A stretch of 6,183 nt of DNA, taken from an uncultured Candidatus Saccharibacteria bacterium (GTDB taxonomy: Bacteria; Patescibacteriota; Saccharimonadia; Saccharimonadales; Saccharimonadaceae). The position numbers and the translations under genes were made by a program. Location: positions 1-6,183 of the forward strand of contig CAMHRH010000050.1 in NCBI GenBank assembly GCA_946187605.1, written 5' to 3'. Positions 1 through 5,482 of the stretch are shown in pieces. The notes below the pieces were generated by a model that saw only the letters and a program-made list of their open reading frames with translations, was not told where the DNA came from and ran no database searches. The first letter of the stretch is position 1. Every line of letters begins with the position of its first letter.

Positions 1-733
1 CGTTGCGCGGTCTGAAGCCTGGTGGGCAAAGCCTGCTATTGAAGTGCTGCAGGTGCTCGAGGCATCCAGTCAGCGGGTTGAACCAGCCGATGTTATTGTA
101 ATTGTGATAGCGTGGACGCTCTGGTGGAGCAAAAATGAATTCGACAAACTCGTTCGGGCGTAGCGGCTCTTCGTCTTCGAAGTATTTGCACCACTCTGCG
201 GCCGTAAAGCAGCGTTTAGTGGTGGTCCATATGCTATGTAGTGATTCTGGAAGAAAAACGTTGCGATAGCCGGAATATATATCTGGCTTGAGCAAATGCG
301 CATTTATACCCTGCGTACGTGCGTCGGTTATCATAGAAGCTTTACTCGTGATGATGTCGGCGTCGTAGTCCTTTGCAAGCCTAATGGTTGTCTGGCTGCT
401 TGAATTGCCTGCTTCGCGTTTGGATGGGACAAGAAGAAGTGTGTCGCCGCTATCTGGATAGGTATAACGAAATGTTATTCCGGCGTCATTGACCTTCTCT
501 TTTGCTGAGTGCTCCGTGATGTAATCTAAATAACTCGACAATTCGATTGCAGAAGCGCCGCGATCAGTATCTTCGTCCTCCCACTGACTAAGCCGCTGGT
601 TATATACGCTTATTGGAATTATGAGCATTTTTGCTATCGACGGCATTTTCTGGACGTCGATAATCTCTGGCGAGTTGATTGCTACGTCGAGACTCATGAC
701 TATTGTTCCATTAAAATAAACCGTGTTCGACAT
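1..733 (-). CDS. PhoH2-type PIN-domain ATPase, N-terminal part (cut by window edge)
   Basis: An open frame of 244 codons runs from the ATG at 733 to the left edge without a stop, so the gene is partial. The start is supported by AAGGAGG seven bases upstream. The translation resembles the N-terminal PIN domain and linker of PhoH2 proteins, which join a PIN ribonuclease-like domain to a PhoH ATPase/helicase domain. Visible signs are SLDVAINSPEII (residues 14-25, at the position of the usual first PIN motif with Asp16), a hydrophobic strand MLIIPISVY (36-44), ADIITSKASMITDARTQGI (125-143, like the second PIN half), then LRPNEFVEF (191-199) and GFRPRN (239-244). These last two match the NEFV and PRN-EQ segments that lead into the PhoH ATPase. 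The Walker motifs would lie outside the window. Several usual PIN acidic residues are not obvious, so nuclease activity is uncertain. The family call rests on motif memory, not a search. Confidence 0.6.
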   Translation of the reverse strand, partial: MSNTVYFNGTIVMSLDVAINSPEIIDVQKMPSIAKMLIIPISVYNQRLSQWEDEDTDRGASAIELSSYLDYITEHSAKEKVNDAGITFRYTYPDSGDTLLLVPSKREAGNSSSQTTIRLAKDYDADIITSKASMITDARTQGINAHLLKPDIYSGYRNVFLPESLHSIWTTTKRCFTAAEWCKYFEDEEPLRPNEFVEFIFAPPERPRYHNYNNIGWFNPLTGCLEHLQHFNSRLCPPGFRPRN

Positions 734-740
734 AAATCTA

Positions 741-747
741 CCTCCTT
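741..747 (-). promoter_or_regulatory. Strong Shine-Dalgarno of the PhoH2-like gene
   Basis: On the minus strand AAGGAGG lies seven bases before the ATG at 733. It is the best ribosome-binding site in the window and fixes this start. It contrasts with the yfhO-like gene opposite, which has none. Confidence 0.85.
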
Positions 748-804
748 AAGGTAAAGAATATAGTGTTAAGTTGCGAACAGAATGAGCTCGGATGATTCCG
801 GGCC

Positions 805-852
805 CACCTAGTATGTATATATTATAGCACTTTTTGCGAAAAATACTAGGTG
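805..852. repeat. Perfect 10-bp inverted repeat in the divergent promoter region
   Basis: CACCTAGTAT (805-814) and ATACTAGGTG (843-852) are exact reverse complements separated by 28 bp. The right arm abuts the -10 box of the yfhO-like gene and fills its spacer. The left arm covers the predicted start point of the PhoH2-like transcript. A regulator bound to both arms could affect both promoters. That role is inferred from placement only. Confidence 0.6.
821..829 (-). promoter_or_regulatory. Extended -10 promoter of the PhoH2-like gene
   Basis: The minus strand reads TGCTATAAT, a perfect -10 hexamer with the TGn extension. No good -35 box lies 16-18 bases upstream, as is common for extended -10 promoters. 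Transcription would begin near 814, leaving a leader of about 80 bases. That leader can form a small hairpin (786-804; arms GCCCGGA and TCCGAGC with one mismatch). Confidence 0.6.
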
Positions 853-858
853 TATAAT
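831..858 (+). promoter_or_regulatory. Promoter of the yfhO-like gene, predicted leaderless
   Basis: A perfect TATAAT (853-858) lies six bases before the ATG at 865, with a weak -35 candidate TTTTTG (831-836) 16 bp upstream. Transcription normally begins about seven bases after the -10 box, which is the A of the ATG. No Shine-Dalgarno is present, so the mRNA is predicted to be leaderless. Confidence 0.6.
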
Positions 859-864
859 TGAGCT

Positions 865-3069
865 ATGCAGAGAGTGTGTAGCGTCCTGAGACGTGTTTTT
901 GATCGCTATTTCTGGATTTGCTTTGGGTTATGCTTTCTGATGGCGATGGCGGTTTTTCTGCCGCGTATTATTTCTGGTGGCGGGGCGTTTTCGATATATT
1001 CGGATTATAACTATCAGCAGATACCATTTTCGATGTCTTTGCATCGTACGATCCATGAGTGTGGCGTCGACTGTTGGGTGGATAGCCTTGATCTTGGCAC
1101 GTCGTCGATTCAGGGGTACAGTTTCTATGAGCTAGGAAGTCCATTCTTTTGGCTGTTGGTGCCATTTCCGACGGAAACGGTGCCGTATTTGATGGGTTGG
1201 ATTTATATGCTTAAATATGCGGTTGCGGGCGCAACGGCATTTATGTTTTTGCGGAGGTTTATTAAGAAGCCGCGTAATGCGATTTTGGCGGCGATTTTGT
1301 ATGCGTTTTCGGGTTTTCAGGCTACGAATTTGATGTTTGGGCATTTTCACGATGTGGTGGCGTTTTTCCCGCTGCTGATGATTGGATTGGAGCGATTGGC
1401 GGAAAATTCTAAGAAGAAAAAGTTCTTTATTTTAATGATAGCGTTAAATTGTGTCGTTAATTATTTCTTCTTTATCCAGGAAATTGTTTTCTTTTTAATG
1501 TATGTAGTAGTCCGATTTTGGAATAAAGGATTCAAATGGATAATGCGATTCGCATTACGATGTTTTCTGTGCGGCCTTTTCGGCATTCTACTTTCTGCGG
1601 CAATCTTTTTACCGAGCGCTTTATACATTAGCTCTTCCTCGCGAGCTGAAGGTATTATATCGACGAAATGGGTCCTCCAGAATCTTCCGGATGCCTATGT
1701 ATTGATTGCGCGAGGTATGCTTTTCCCTGCAGATGCGATGACTAGTCATGCCTCGATAGTCGTATCGGAATATGATTCTGCTAGCTGTTGGTTGCCGATG
1801 ATAGGCCTATCGTTAGTGTTCGCATATTTATTAAAAGAAAGAAAATGGCTATCAGTTATTTTGGTGTTGTGCTTGCTTGGTTCGTTTACGATAATATTTC
1901 CGTCGCTCTTTTTGTTGCTAAAAGTATATTATCTGCGTTGGTGGTATATGCTGACGCTTCTGTCGGCATTAGCGAGCGGACTCGTGCTTGATGATTTAAA
2001 GAAGTATCGCTATAGACTAGGTGCGTTTATTAATATGGTAATGGTTTTTGCGACTTTGGTATGGATTTATTTTGGTACTGATTTGGATATTATGGCCGAG
2101 TCGAGGTTTATTCCGCAAGTAATTTTTGCTTTGTCTGGTTGTCTATTGACGATACTTGCGATAACTCACCGAAAGATTTTCAGTGTTCTAATAGTCTTGT
2201 TTGCGGTAGGCTCGACGATGTTAACTTTTTATTATTACGTCGAGGATGGCGAGCCGGTAAGAGATTATGTTGGGCGGCTAGAGGCAAAATCGAAGTTGAC
2301 ATTGCCGGATGATCGGTATCGGACGAGCTCTAATGAAAATGAGGAGACAATCGCGACTGGGCTTCCCGGTATGAGTAGTTTTAGTTCAACGGTGTCACAT
2401 AATATCGTGCGTTTTGACGAGATATTTGTCACTGATGACGATTATAATCCCGTTGAGCGAAGCAATAAATCATTACACGTAGGTTTGACGGAGCTTTTGG
2501 GAGGAAAATACGACATCGTAGAGGAAGACGGAGCAGTACGTTTCGAAGAGAGACCGGCGTGTCCAATTGGCTATGCGGTGGATAGCTATATGACTTACGA
2601 CGAGTTGCTTGCGTTGCCGATGGACGAGCGAGCGTATGCGATGTTGAAGTCGGTTGCCGTTAAGAATGATGAAGAAATAAGTTTAAAGCATGTAGTTCCG
2701 AGCGACTTTAGCTATGATGGTATGTTTGATGACATAGACAAGAATGTCTCAAGGCAGGTGAAGAGTTTTTCGCGCGCGCGTGATGGCTATGACATCGAGA
2801 CGGATTATGCGGCGGAGGAATATGTTTACTTTACGATTCCGAATGAGCCGGGCTGGCGAATAGTTATGGACAATACGGAAAAGATAGAGACGATTGATTC
2901 GGCGGGGATGATGATTATGAAGATTCCGGCTGGTGAGCATAAAATCACGATGCGCTATCATACGCCATGGTATTCGGTTGGCGTTATGCTGTCGGTTCTG
3001 GCTTGGTTAGGCTTTGGCTTTTGGGTGGTGCTAGATATTAGTCACGGTTTCGGAATGAGAAGAAGATAG
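865..3069 (+). CDS. YfhO-family multi-pass membrane protein
   Basis: This 734-aa integral membrane protein has the layout of YfhO-family (GT-C-like) proteins. A first helix (about 15-34) is followed by a loop with SDYNYQQIPF (46-55), typical of the acidic first loop of GT-C enzymes, and by YELGSPFFWLLVPFP (88-102). About eleven further hydrophobic segments extend to residue 456. An extracytoplasmic domain (about 460-700) follows, ending in IPNEPGWRIVMDN and PAGEHKITMRYHTPW, which resemble the conserved YfhO C-terminus. A last helix lies at 703-724, with a basic tail GMRRR. In Bacillus, YfhO acts with the glycosyltransferase CsbB in decorating lipoteichoic acid. By analogy this protein may transfer or handle lipid-linked sugars for the cell surface, but the substrate cannot be read from sequence. 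No partner glycosyltransferase is in the window. Its last 32 bases overlap the end of der on the other strand. No Shine-Dalgarno is seen and the start looks leaderless. Confidence 0.85.
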   Translation: MQRVCSVLRRVFDRYFWICFGLCFLMAMAVFLPRIISGGGAFSIYSDYNYQQIPFSMSLHRTIHECGVDCWVDSLDLGTSSIQGYSFYELGSPFFWLLVPFPTETVPYLMGWIYMLKYAVAGATAFMFLRRFIKKPRNAILAAILYAFSGFQATNLMFGHFHDVVAFFPLLMIGLERLAENSKKKKFFILMIALNCVVNYFFFIQEIVFFLMYVVVRFWNKGFKWIMRFALRCFLCGLFGILLSAAIFLPSALYISSSSRAEGIISTKWVLQNLPDAYVLIARGMLFPADAMTSHASIVVSEYDSASCWLPMIGLSLVFAYLLKERKWLSVILVLCLLGSFTIIFPSLFLLLKVYYLRWWYMLTLLSALASGLVLDDLKKYRYRLGAFINMVMVFATLVWIYFGTDLDIMAESRFIPQVIFALSGCLLTILAITHRKIFSVLIVLFAVGSTMLTFYYYVEDGEPVRDYVGRLEAKSKLTLPDDRYRTSSNENEETIATGLPGMSSFSSTVSHNIVRFDEIFVTDDDYNPVERSNKSLHVGLTELLGGKYDIVEEDGAVRFEERPACPIGYAVDSYMTYDELLALPMDERAYAMLKSVAVKNDEEISLKHVVPSDFSYDGMFDDIDKNVSRQVKSFSRARDGYDIETDYAAEEYVYFTIPNEPGWRIVMDNTEKIETIDSAGMMIMKIPAGEHKITMRYHTPWYSVGVMLSVLAWLGFGFWVVLDISHGFGMRRR

Positions 3070-4339
3070 GCGTACCGCCGAAGTCGAAGCTTTCGCGCAG
3101 GCGACGTTCAAGGTAGCGTTTATAACTCCAGTGCAGAAGACTGAGATTGCTGCCATAGACGACAAACCATGGCGGGCAAGTATCGGTCTGGACCATATAA
3201 CGGAGTTTCGGATGAGTATTTTTGAGCCCGGCTGGCGGATGAGAATTGACTGCATCAGTTAGGAGTTTATTGAGGTCGGATGTTTTAAGTTCGGCATGGC
3301 GTGCTTTATTGATTTGCTGAGCAATCTCAAAAATCTTAGTGACATTCTTGCCGGTAAGGCTGCTCGTCATAATGACTGGAGCATATGGAATGAAGTTAAA
3401 GTCGTATTCGAGTTTATCGAGTATCTCGTCTGTGCTCTGTCCGTCGAGGTCGGTCTTAGTAACAACGAGGATAATGCCTTTGCCAGCATCGACAATTTGG
3501 CCAGCAAGGCTTTGGTCAAGTTTGGAGTGTGGTTCGGTGCTATCGACGAGCATGCAACAAATATCAGCTTCTTCAATTGCCGCAAGGCTACGTAATGCTG
3601 AGAATTTTTCAATGCCTACCTCACGTTTGCCTGGTTTCCTGAGGCCGGCAGTGTCTAAGAGCTCGATGGTCTGGCCTTTATAGCGGACCTCGGTACGGTT
3701 AACGTCGCGAGTGGTGCCGGCGAGATTGGCGACGACAGCTTGTTGTTTTTTTGCGAGCGAGTTGAAGAGGCTAGATTTGCCAACATTTGGCCGGCCAATA
3801 AGTGCAATCTTGAGGCGATTTTCGTCATCTGCTTGCCTGCGCGTCGAGAAGCCAAGTGCTTTTAACTCGTTGGCTATTGTAGTGCGCAGTTCATTAAGGC
3901 CGGCGCCGGTTGTCGCGGAAACGCGGAGTGGGTTTTTGACGCCAAGCATATAAAACTCTTCGATCGGTAGCGACTCGCCGAGATCGGATTTGTTGAGCAA
4001 CAGAAGTAATGGTTTGCCGGACTTTAAGGCTTTTTTGGCAATCATTTTATCGTTATGGTCAGGATATTTACTACTATCAAGCGCGAGCATAATAAGGTCA
4101 GCGCTCTCTACGGCGTCATCGATTTGGTCCTGAATATGTGTTTCGAATTCATCGTCTGGATCTTTGAGACCGGCAGTGTCGATAAGGACGTACTGATTGT
4201 CGACTTTGGCGACGACATTGTCGCGAGTAGTACCAGCTTCGCGCGCAACAATAGCTGTAGTCTTGCGGACTAGGCGATTAAAGAGGCTAGATTTGCCGGC
4301 GTTTGTTTGGCCGATGATTGCGACGACTGGTAATTTCAT
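3038..4339 (-). CDS. der: Ribosome-assembly GTPase Der (EngA)
   Basis: Der is an essential GTPase with two tandem G domains that helps mature the 50S ribosomal subunit. The 433 residues show both domains in full. Domain 1 has the P-loop GQTNAGKSS (10-18), TTRD (37-40), DTAGL (54-58), NKSD (116-119) and SAT (141-143). Domain 2 has GRPNVGKSS (182-190), TTRD (209-212), DTAGL (229-233), TKTD (294-297) and SSL (326-328). The C-terminal KH-like domain (about 345-433) carries PPWFVVYGSN, SYKRYLERRLRESF and GGTPIFF, all typical of Der. Length is normal for the family. Two small variants are visible: Q-T instead of the usual R-P in the first P-loop, and Thr instead of Asn in the second NKxD motif. The ATG at 4339 has no Shine-Dalgarno but sits six bases from a -10-like box. 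The gene ends inside the yfhO-like gene on the opposite strand. Confidence 0.97.
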   Translation of the reverse strand: MKLPVVAIIGQTNAGKSSLFNRLVRKTTAIVAREAGTTRDNVVAKVDNQYVLIDTAGLKDPDDEFETHIQDQIDDAVESADLIMLALDSSKYPDHNDKMIAKKALKSGKPLLLLLNKSDLGESLPIEEFYMLGVKNPLRVSATTGAGLNELRTTIANELKALGFSTRRQADDENRLKIALIGRPNVGKSSLFNSLAKKQQAVVANLAGTTRDVNRTEVRYKGQTIELLDTAGLRKPGKREVGIEKFSALRSLAAIEEADICCMLVDSTEPHSKLDQSLAGQIVDAGKGIILVVTKTDLDGQSTDEILDKLEYDFNFIPYAPVIMTSSLTGKNVTKIFEIAQQINKARHAELKTSDLNKLLTDAVNSHPPAGLKNTHPKLRYMVQTDTCPPWFVVYGSNLSLLHWSYKRYLERRLRESFDFGGTPIFFSFRNRD

Positions 4340-4345
4340 ACTGTT

Positions 4346-4374
4346 AGTTTAACAAACTTGACAAAAAATGTAAA
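4346..4374 (-). promoter_or_regulatory. Probable der promoter, predicted leaderless
   Basis: On the minus strand TTTACA (4374-4369), a 17-bp spacer and TAAACT (4351-4346) are followed by six bases and the der ATG. The -35 matches five of six consensus bases and the -10 four of six. It lies back to back with a stronger promoter on the plus strand. Confidence 0.45.
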
Positions 4375-4386
4375 GTGTGATACAAT
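4358..4386 (+). promoter_or_regulatory. Near-consensus promoter on the plus strand with no obvious gene
   Basis: TTGACA (4358-4363), exactly 17 bp, then TACAAT (4381-4386): the best sigma-70-type match in the window. The predicted start is near 4393. No convincing protein gene follows on this strand. The only frame is a 33-codon Arg-rich ORF from 4396. It points through a T-rich hairpin and then antisense across the 40-aa peptide gene. Confidence 0.6.
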
Positions 4387-4395
4387 GAAAATATT

Positions 4396-4419
4396 ATGGC
4401 TTTGTCAGGCCGTTTTTTT
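4396..4419 (+). terminator. Hairpin with T-run immediately after the orphan promoter
   Basis: ATGGCTT and AGGCCGT can pair (about 7 bp including G-U pairs, loop TGTC), followed directly by seven T residues. In form this is a short intrinsic terminator for plus-strand RNA. It starts only about three bases after the predicted transcription start. The stem is weak, so it may act as a leaky attenuator or be a chance structure. Confidence 0.35.
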
Positions 4420-4540
4420 ATTGCTCTTCTTCGGCTTCGGTCGTATGATCGAACGGGCGATAAACTCCAAAGGAAGTCGGTATGGCGACGGCGATAGTTG
4501 CCGCTGGTATGACGACTTTTAGTTTTTGCCTCTTAGACAT
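4418..4540 (-). CDS. Probable 40-aa single-span membrane peptide
   Basis: An ATG at 4540 opens 40 codons ending in TAA. GGAG lies eight bases upstream, a sound ribosome site. The peptide has a basic start (MSKRQKLK), one hydrophobic stretch VVIPAATIAVAIPTSFGVY (9-27) able to span the membrane or act as an uncleaved signal, and an acidic tail ending TEAEEEQ. I do not recognise the family. It sits between vanZ-like (stop 51 bp upstream) and der on the same strand, and may be cotranscribed with the former. Its Shine-Dalgarno is buried in a 9-bp hairpin, and a strong opposite-strand promoter faces it. A small hydrophobic peptide with a masked start site and a possible antisense RNA resembles type I toxin loci, but the prolines and acidic tail do not argue for a toxin. 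It could be a plain small envelope protein. Confidence 0.45.
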   Translation of the reverse strand: MSKRQKLKVVIPAATIAVAIPTSFGVYRPFDHTTEAEEEQ

Positions 4541-4543
4541 AAG

Positions 4544-4566
4544 AATAGCTCCTTTATGGAGCTATT
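4544..4566. terminator. 9-bp hairpin: plus-strand terminator and minus-strand SD-masking stem
   Basis: AATAGCTCC (4544-4552) and GGAGCTATT (4558-4566) pair perfectly around a 5-base loop. Read on the plus strand the stem is followed by TTATTT, giving a moderate intrinsic terminator for RNA coming from the promoter at 4358-4386. Read on the minus strand there is no T-run. Instead the 3' arm contains the GGAG used by the 40-aa peptide, so the stem would hide its ribosome site. Confidence 0.6.
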
Positions 4567-4591
4567 TTATTTAGTAAAGCTTAAAGGATGA

Positions 4592-5083
4592 TTAATTTTC
4601 GGCAATAATTTGCTCGGCGTTTTCTTTTTGCTCTTCGATGATACTATTAACGAGCGAGCGTTTGTTTCTGCGCATACGAATGAAGCAAAAGATAATTATA
4701 TAAACGAAAGTTCCTGCAACGCCGGCGAGCGCATCGAGGATGACGTCTTTGGCGCTACCATTGCGGCCCATGACGGTGAGCTGATGTACTTCATCGATGG
4801 CACCATAAATAACCGTGATAATGATAGGATACATGATCTGTGTAAGTTTCGGGAAACTAACAGGATGAAGCCCTTTGATGAAGCTAGCGATGCTATATCC
4901 GAGAGCGCCATAGAGCACAAAGTGGGCGAGTTTGCGCGCGAGGCCGTTCGAGATGCCAAGTATGTCTGCGATAGTATTTGATTCGCCGGCAGACGTATCG
5001 CCGTTATGGTCGGACAATGCCCAGATTAGAATTCCAATAATAATTGGAAAGATGATGCGCCAGTAGCGACGAATTAAGTTCAT
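4592..5083 (-). CDS. VanZ-like membrane protein
   Basis: A 163-aa VanZ-family protein with four predicted membrane helices (about 8-22, 51-69, 83-95, 113-136). The family hallmarks are present: RKLAHFVLYGALG (50-62), AIDEVHQ (95-101) and GRNGSAKDVILDALAG (106-121). The family is named after VanZ of glycopeptide-resistance clusters, which lowers teicoplanin susceptibility. Most chromosomal homologues, including this one with no van genes nearby, have no known biochemical role. A charged tail rich in Glu and Lys (137-163) follows. The frame is open from an ATG at 5125, but that ATG and the one at 5116 overlap or abut the -10 box TATAAT and would not be in the mRNA. I therefore choose the ATG at 5083, which has AAGGGAG about 11 bases upstream. 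Confidence 0.85.
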   Translation of the reverse strand: MNLIRRYWRIIFPIIIGILIWALSDHNGDTSAGESNTIADILGISNGLARKLAHFVLYGALGYSIASFIKGLHPVSFPKLTQIMYPIIITVIYGAIDEVHQLTVMGRNGSAKDVILDALAGVAGTFVYIIIFCFIRMRRNKRSLVNSIIEEQKENAEQIIAEN

Positions 5084-5093
5084 GCTTGCTAAA

Positions 5094-5101
5094 GCTCCCT
5101 T
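5094..5101 (-). promoter_or_regulatory. Shine-Dalgarno deciding the vanZ-like start
   Basis: AAGGGAGC on the minus strand ends 10 bases before the ATG at 5083. Spacing is a little long, but this is the only in-transcript start with a purine-rich site. Confidence 0.5.
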
Positions 5102-5116
5102 GATATTGTTTCGCAT

Positions 5117-5145
5117 ATTATACATTGTTTTTCGACAAAAATCAA
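5117..5145 (-). promoter_or_regulatory. Promoter of the vanZ-like gene
   Basis: TTGATT (5145-5140), 17 bp, TATAAT (5122-5117) on the minus strand, with a predicted start near 5110 and a leader of about 27 bases. It diverges from the tRNA promoter 25 bp away. Confidence 0.65.
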
Positions 5146-5169
5146 ATGTTTTAAGAGGTGGCTCGTGAT

Positions 5170-5198
5170 TTGCAAAAGCCAGTGATTTCTGTTAAAAT
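5170..5198 (+). promoter_or_regulatory. tRNA-Glu promoter
   Basis: TTGCAA (5170-5175), 17 bp, TAAAAT (5193-5198). The predicted start near 5205 leaves only a few bases before the mature tRNA 5' end at 5209. Confidence 0.65.
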
Positions 5199-5208
5199 GT
5201 CTGCTAGT

Positions 5209-5285
5209 GGTCCCGTCGTCTAGTGGTCCAGGACGTCTGGTTCTCATCCAGAAAATCAAGGGTTCGACTCCCTTCGGGATCACCA
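5209..5285 (+). tRNA. tRNA-Glu(CUC)
   Basis: A complete cloverleaf can be drawn by hand. The acceptor stem GGTCCCG pairs with CGGGATC (one G-U), and the D stem is GTC/GAC with loop TAGTGGTCCAG. The anticodon stem TCTGG/CCAGA carries loop TTCTCAT, the T stem AAGGG/CCCTT carries loop TTCGACT, and the discriminator is A. The loop places CTC at the anticodon, which reads GAG (Glu). The CCA end is encoded (5283-5285). It stands alone between its own promoter and terminator. Confidence 0.96.
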
Positions 5286-5286
5286 C

Positions 5287-5329
5287 AAGATAAGCTAAAA
5301 ATGCCCGTAGGGTATTTTTTGTTTATCTT
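5287..5329 (+). terminator. Terminator of tRNA-Glu
   Basis: AAAAATGCCC (5297-5306) pairs with GGGTATTTTT (5310-5319) around a GTA loop, followed by TGTTT. An outer 7-bp stem AAGATAA/TTATCTT (5287-5293, 5323-5329) extends the hairpin, so the structure also folds in the reverse direction. Confidence 0.8.
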
Positions 5330-5332
5330 TGA

Positions 5333-5350
5333 GTGGTGCCCCGAAGGGAG
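5333..5350 (+). repeat. Left terminal inverted repeat (antisense to tRNA-Glu 3' end)
   Basis: Eighteen bases complementary to 5268-5286 of the tRNA-Glu gene, except for a CC/AT-type difference in the middle. They also pair with 5461-5479. Confidence 0.65.
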
Positions 5351-5460
5351 AAGAACTCGAGGGGTCGTCCGAAGTAGGAGCCGAGTGAAAGCAAGCGCTT
5401 CGCGCTTATCTTTCCGAGGCGACGCCCTGAGGTATAGTATTTTGCGTAGCAAAATACGCC

Positions 5461-5479
5461 CTCCCTTCGGGATCACTAC
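5461..5479 (+). repeat. Right terminal inverted repeat (direct copy of tRNA-Glu 3' end)
   Basis: CTCCCTTCGGGATCAC is identical to 5268-5283 of the tRNA-Glu, and the next three bases differ by one (TAC versus CAC). The T loop and the rest of the tRNA are absent, so this is not a second tRNA gene. Confidence 0.75.
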
Positions 5480-5482
5480 TTT

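Larger units (their letters stand above)
5333..5479. mobile_element. MITE-like 147-bp element, ends matching the tRNA-Glu 3' end
   Basis: No plausible gene lies here. The ends are imperfect inverted repeats: GTGGTGCCCCGAAGGGAG on the left and GTAGTGATCCCGAAGGGAG on the right (one mismatch, one indel). TTTGA flanks the element on both sides (5328-5332 and 5480-5484), as a target-site duplication would. The interior is also highly structured. A bulged 13-bp stem joins 5356-5369 with 5418-5431. An apical hairpin has GAAAG/CTTTC closing AAGCGCTTCGCGCTT, and a 9-bp hairpin GTATTTTGC/GCAAAATAC with GTA loop lies at 5437-5457. As RNA the whole piece would form a three-way junction. It is either a small non-autonomous transposable element or a structured RNA whose closing stem looks like inverted repeats. 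The flanking duplication favours the former. No transposase is in the window. Confidence 0.5.

Noticed and set aside
70..303. Minus-strand 77-codon ORF
   Set aside because: It lies in another frame inside the PhoH2-like gene, which has a strong Shine-Dalgarno and recognisable motifs.
3296..3683. Plus-strand ORFs of 99 and 114 codons within der
   Set aside because: They lie antisense to conserved Der motifs, have no promoter or ribosome site, and show no recognisable domain.
4396..4494. Plus-strand 33-codon ORF starting MALSGRFF
   Set aside because: It starts three bases after a predicted transcription start, but it is very Arg-rich, has no Shine-Dalgarno, and crosses a hairpin with a T-run. 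The minus-strand 40-aa frame is better supported.
4610..4981. Plus-strand 123-codon ORF
   Set aside because: Antisense shadow of the vanZ-like gene, whose family motifs are clear in the other strand.
5084..5125. Longer vanZ-like N-terminus from the ATG at 5125
   Set aside because: That ATG overlaps the -10 box TATAAT and would lie upstream of the transcript start. The ATG at 5083 has a Shine-Dalgarno.
5401..5482. A second tRNA gene ending at the CTCCCTTCGGGATCAC copy
   Set aside because: No TTCGA T loop, anticodon arm or acceptor 5' strand is present upstream. Only the 3' end is copied.
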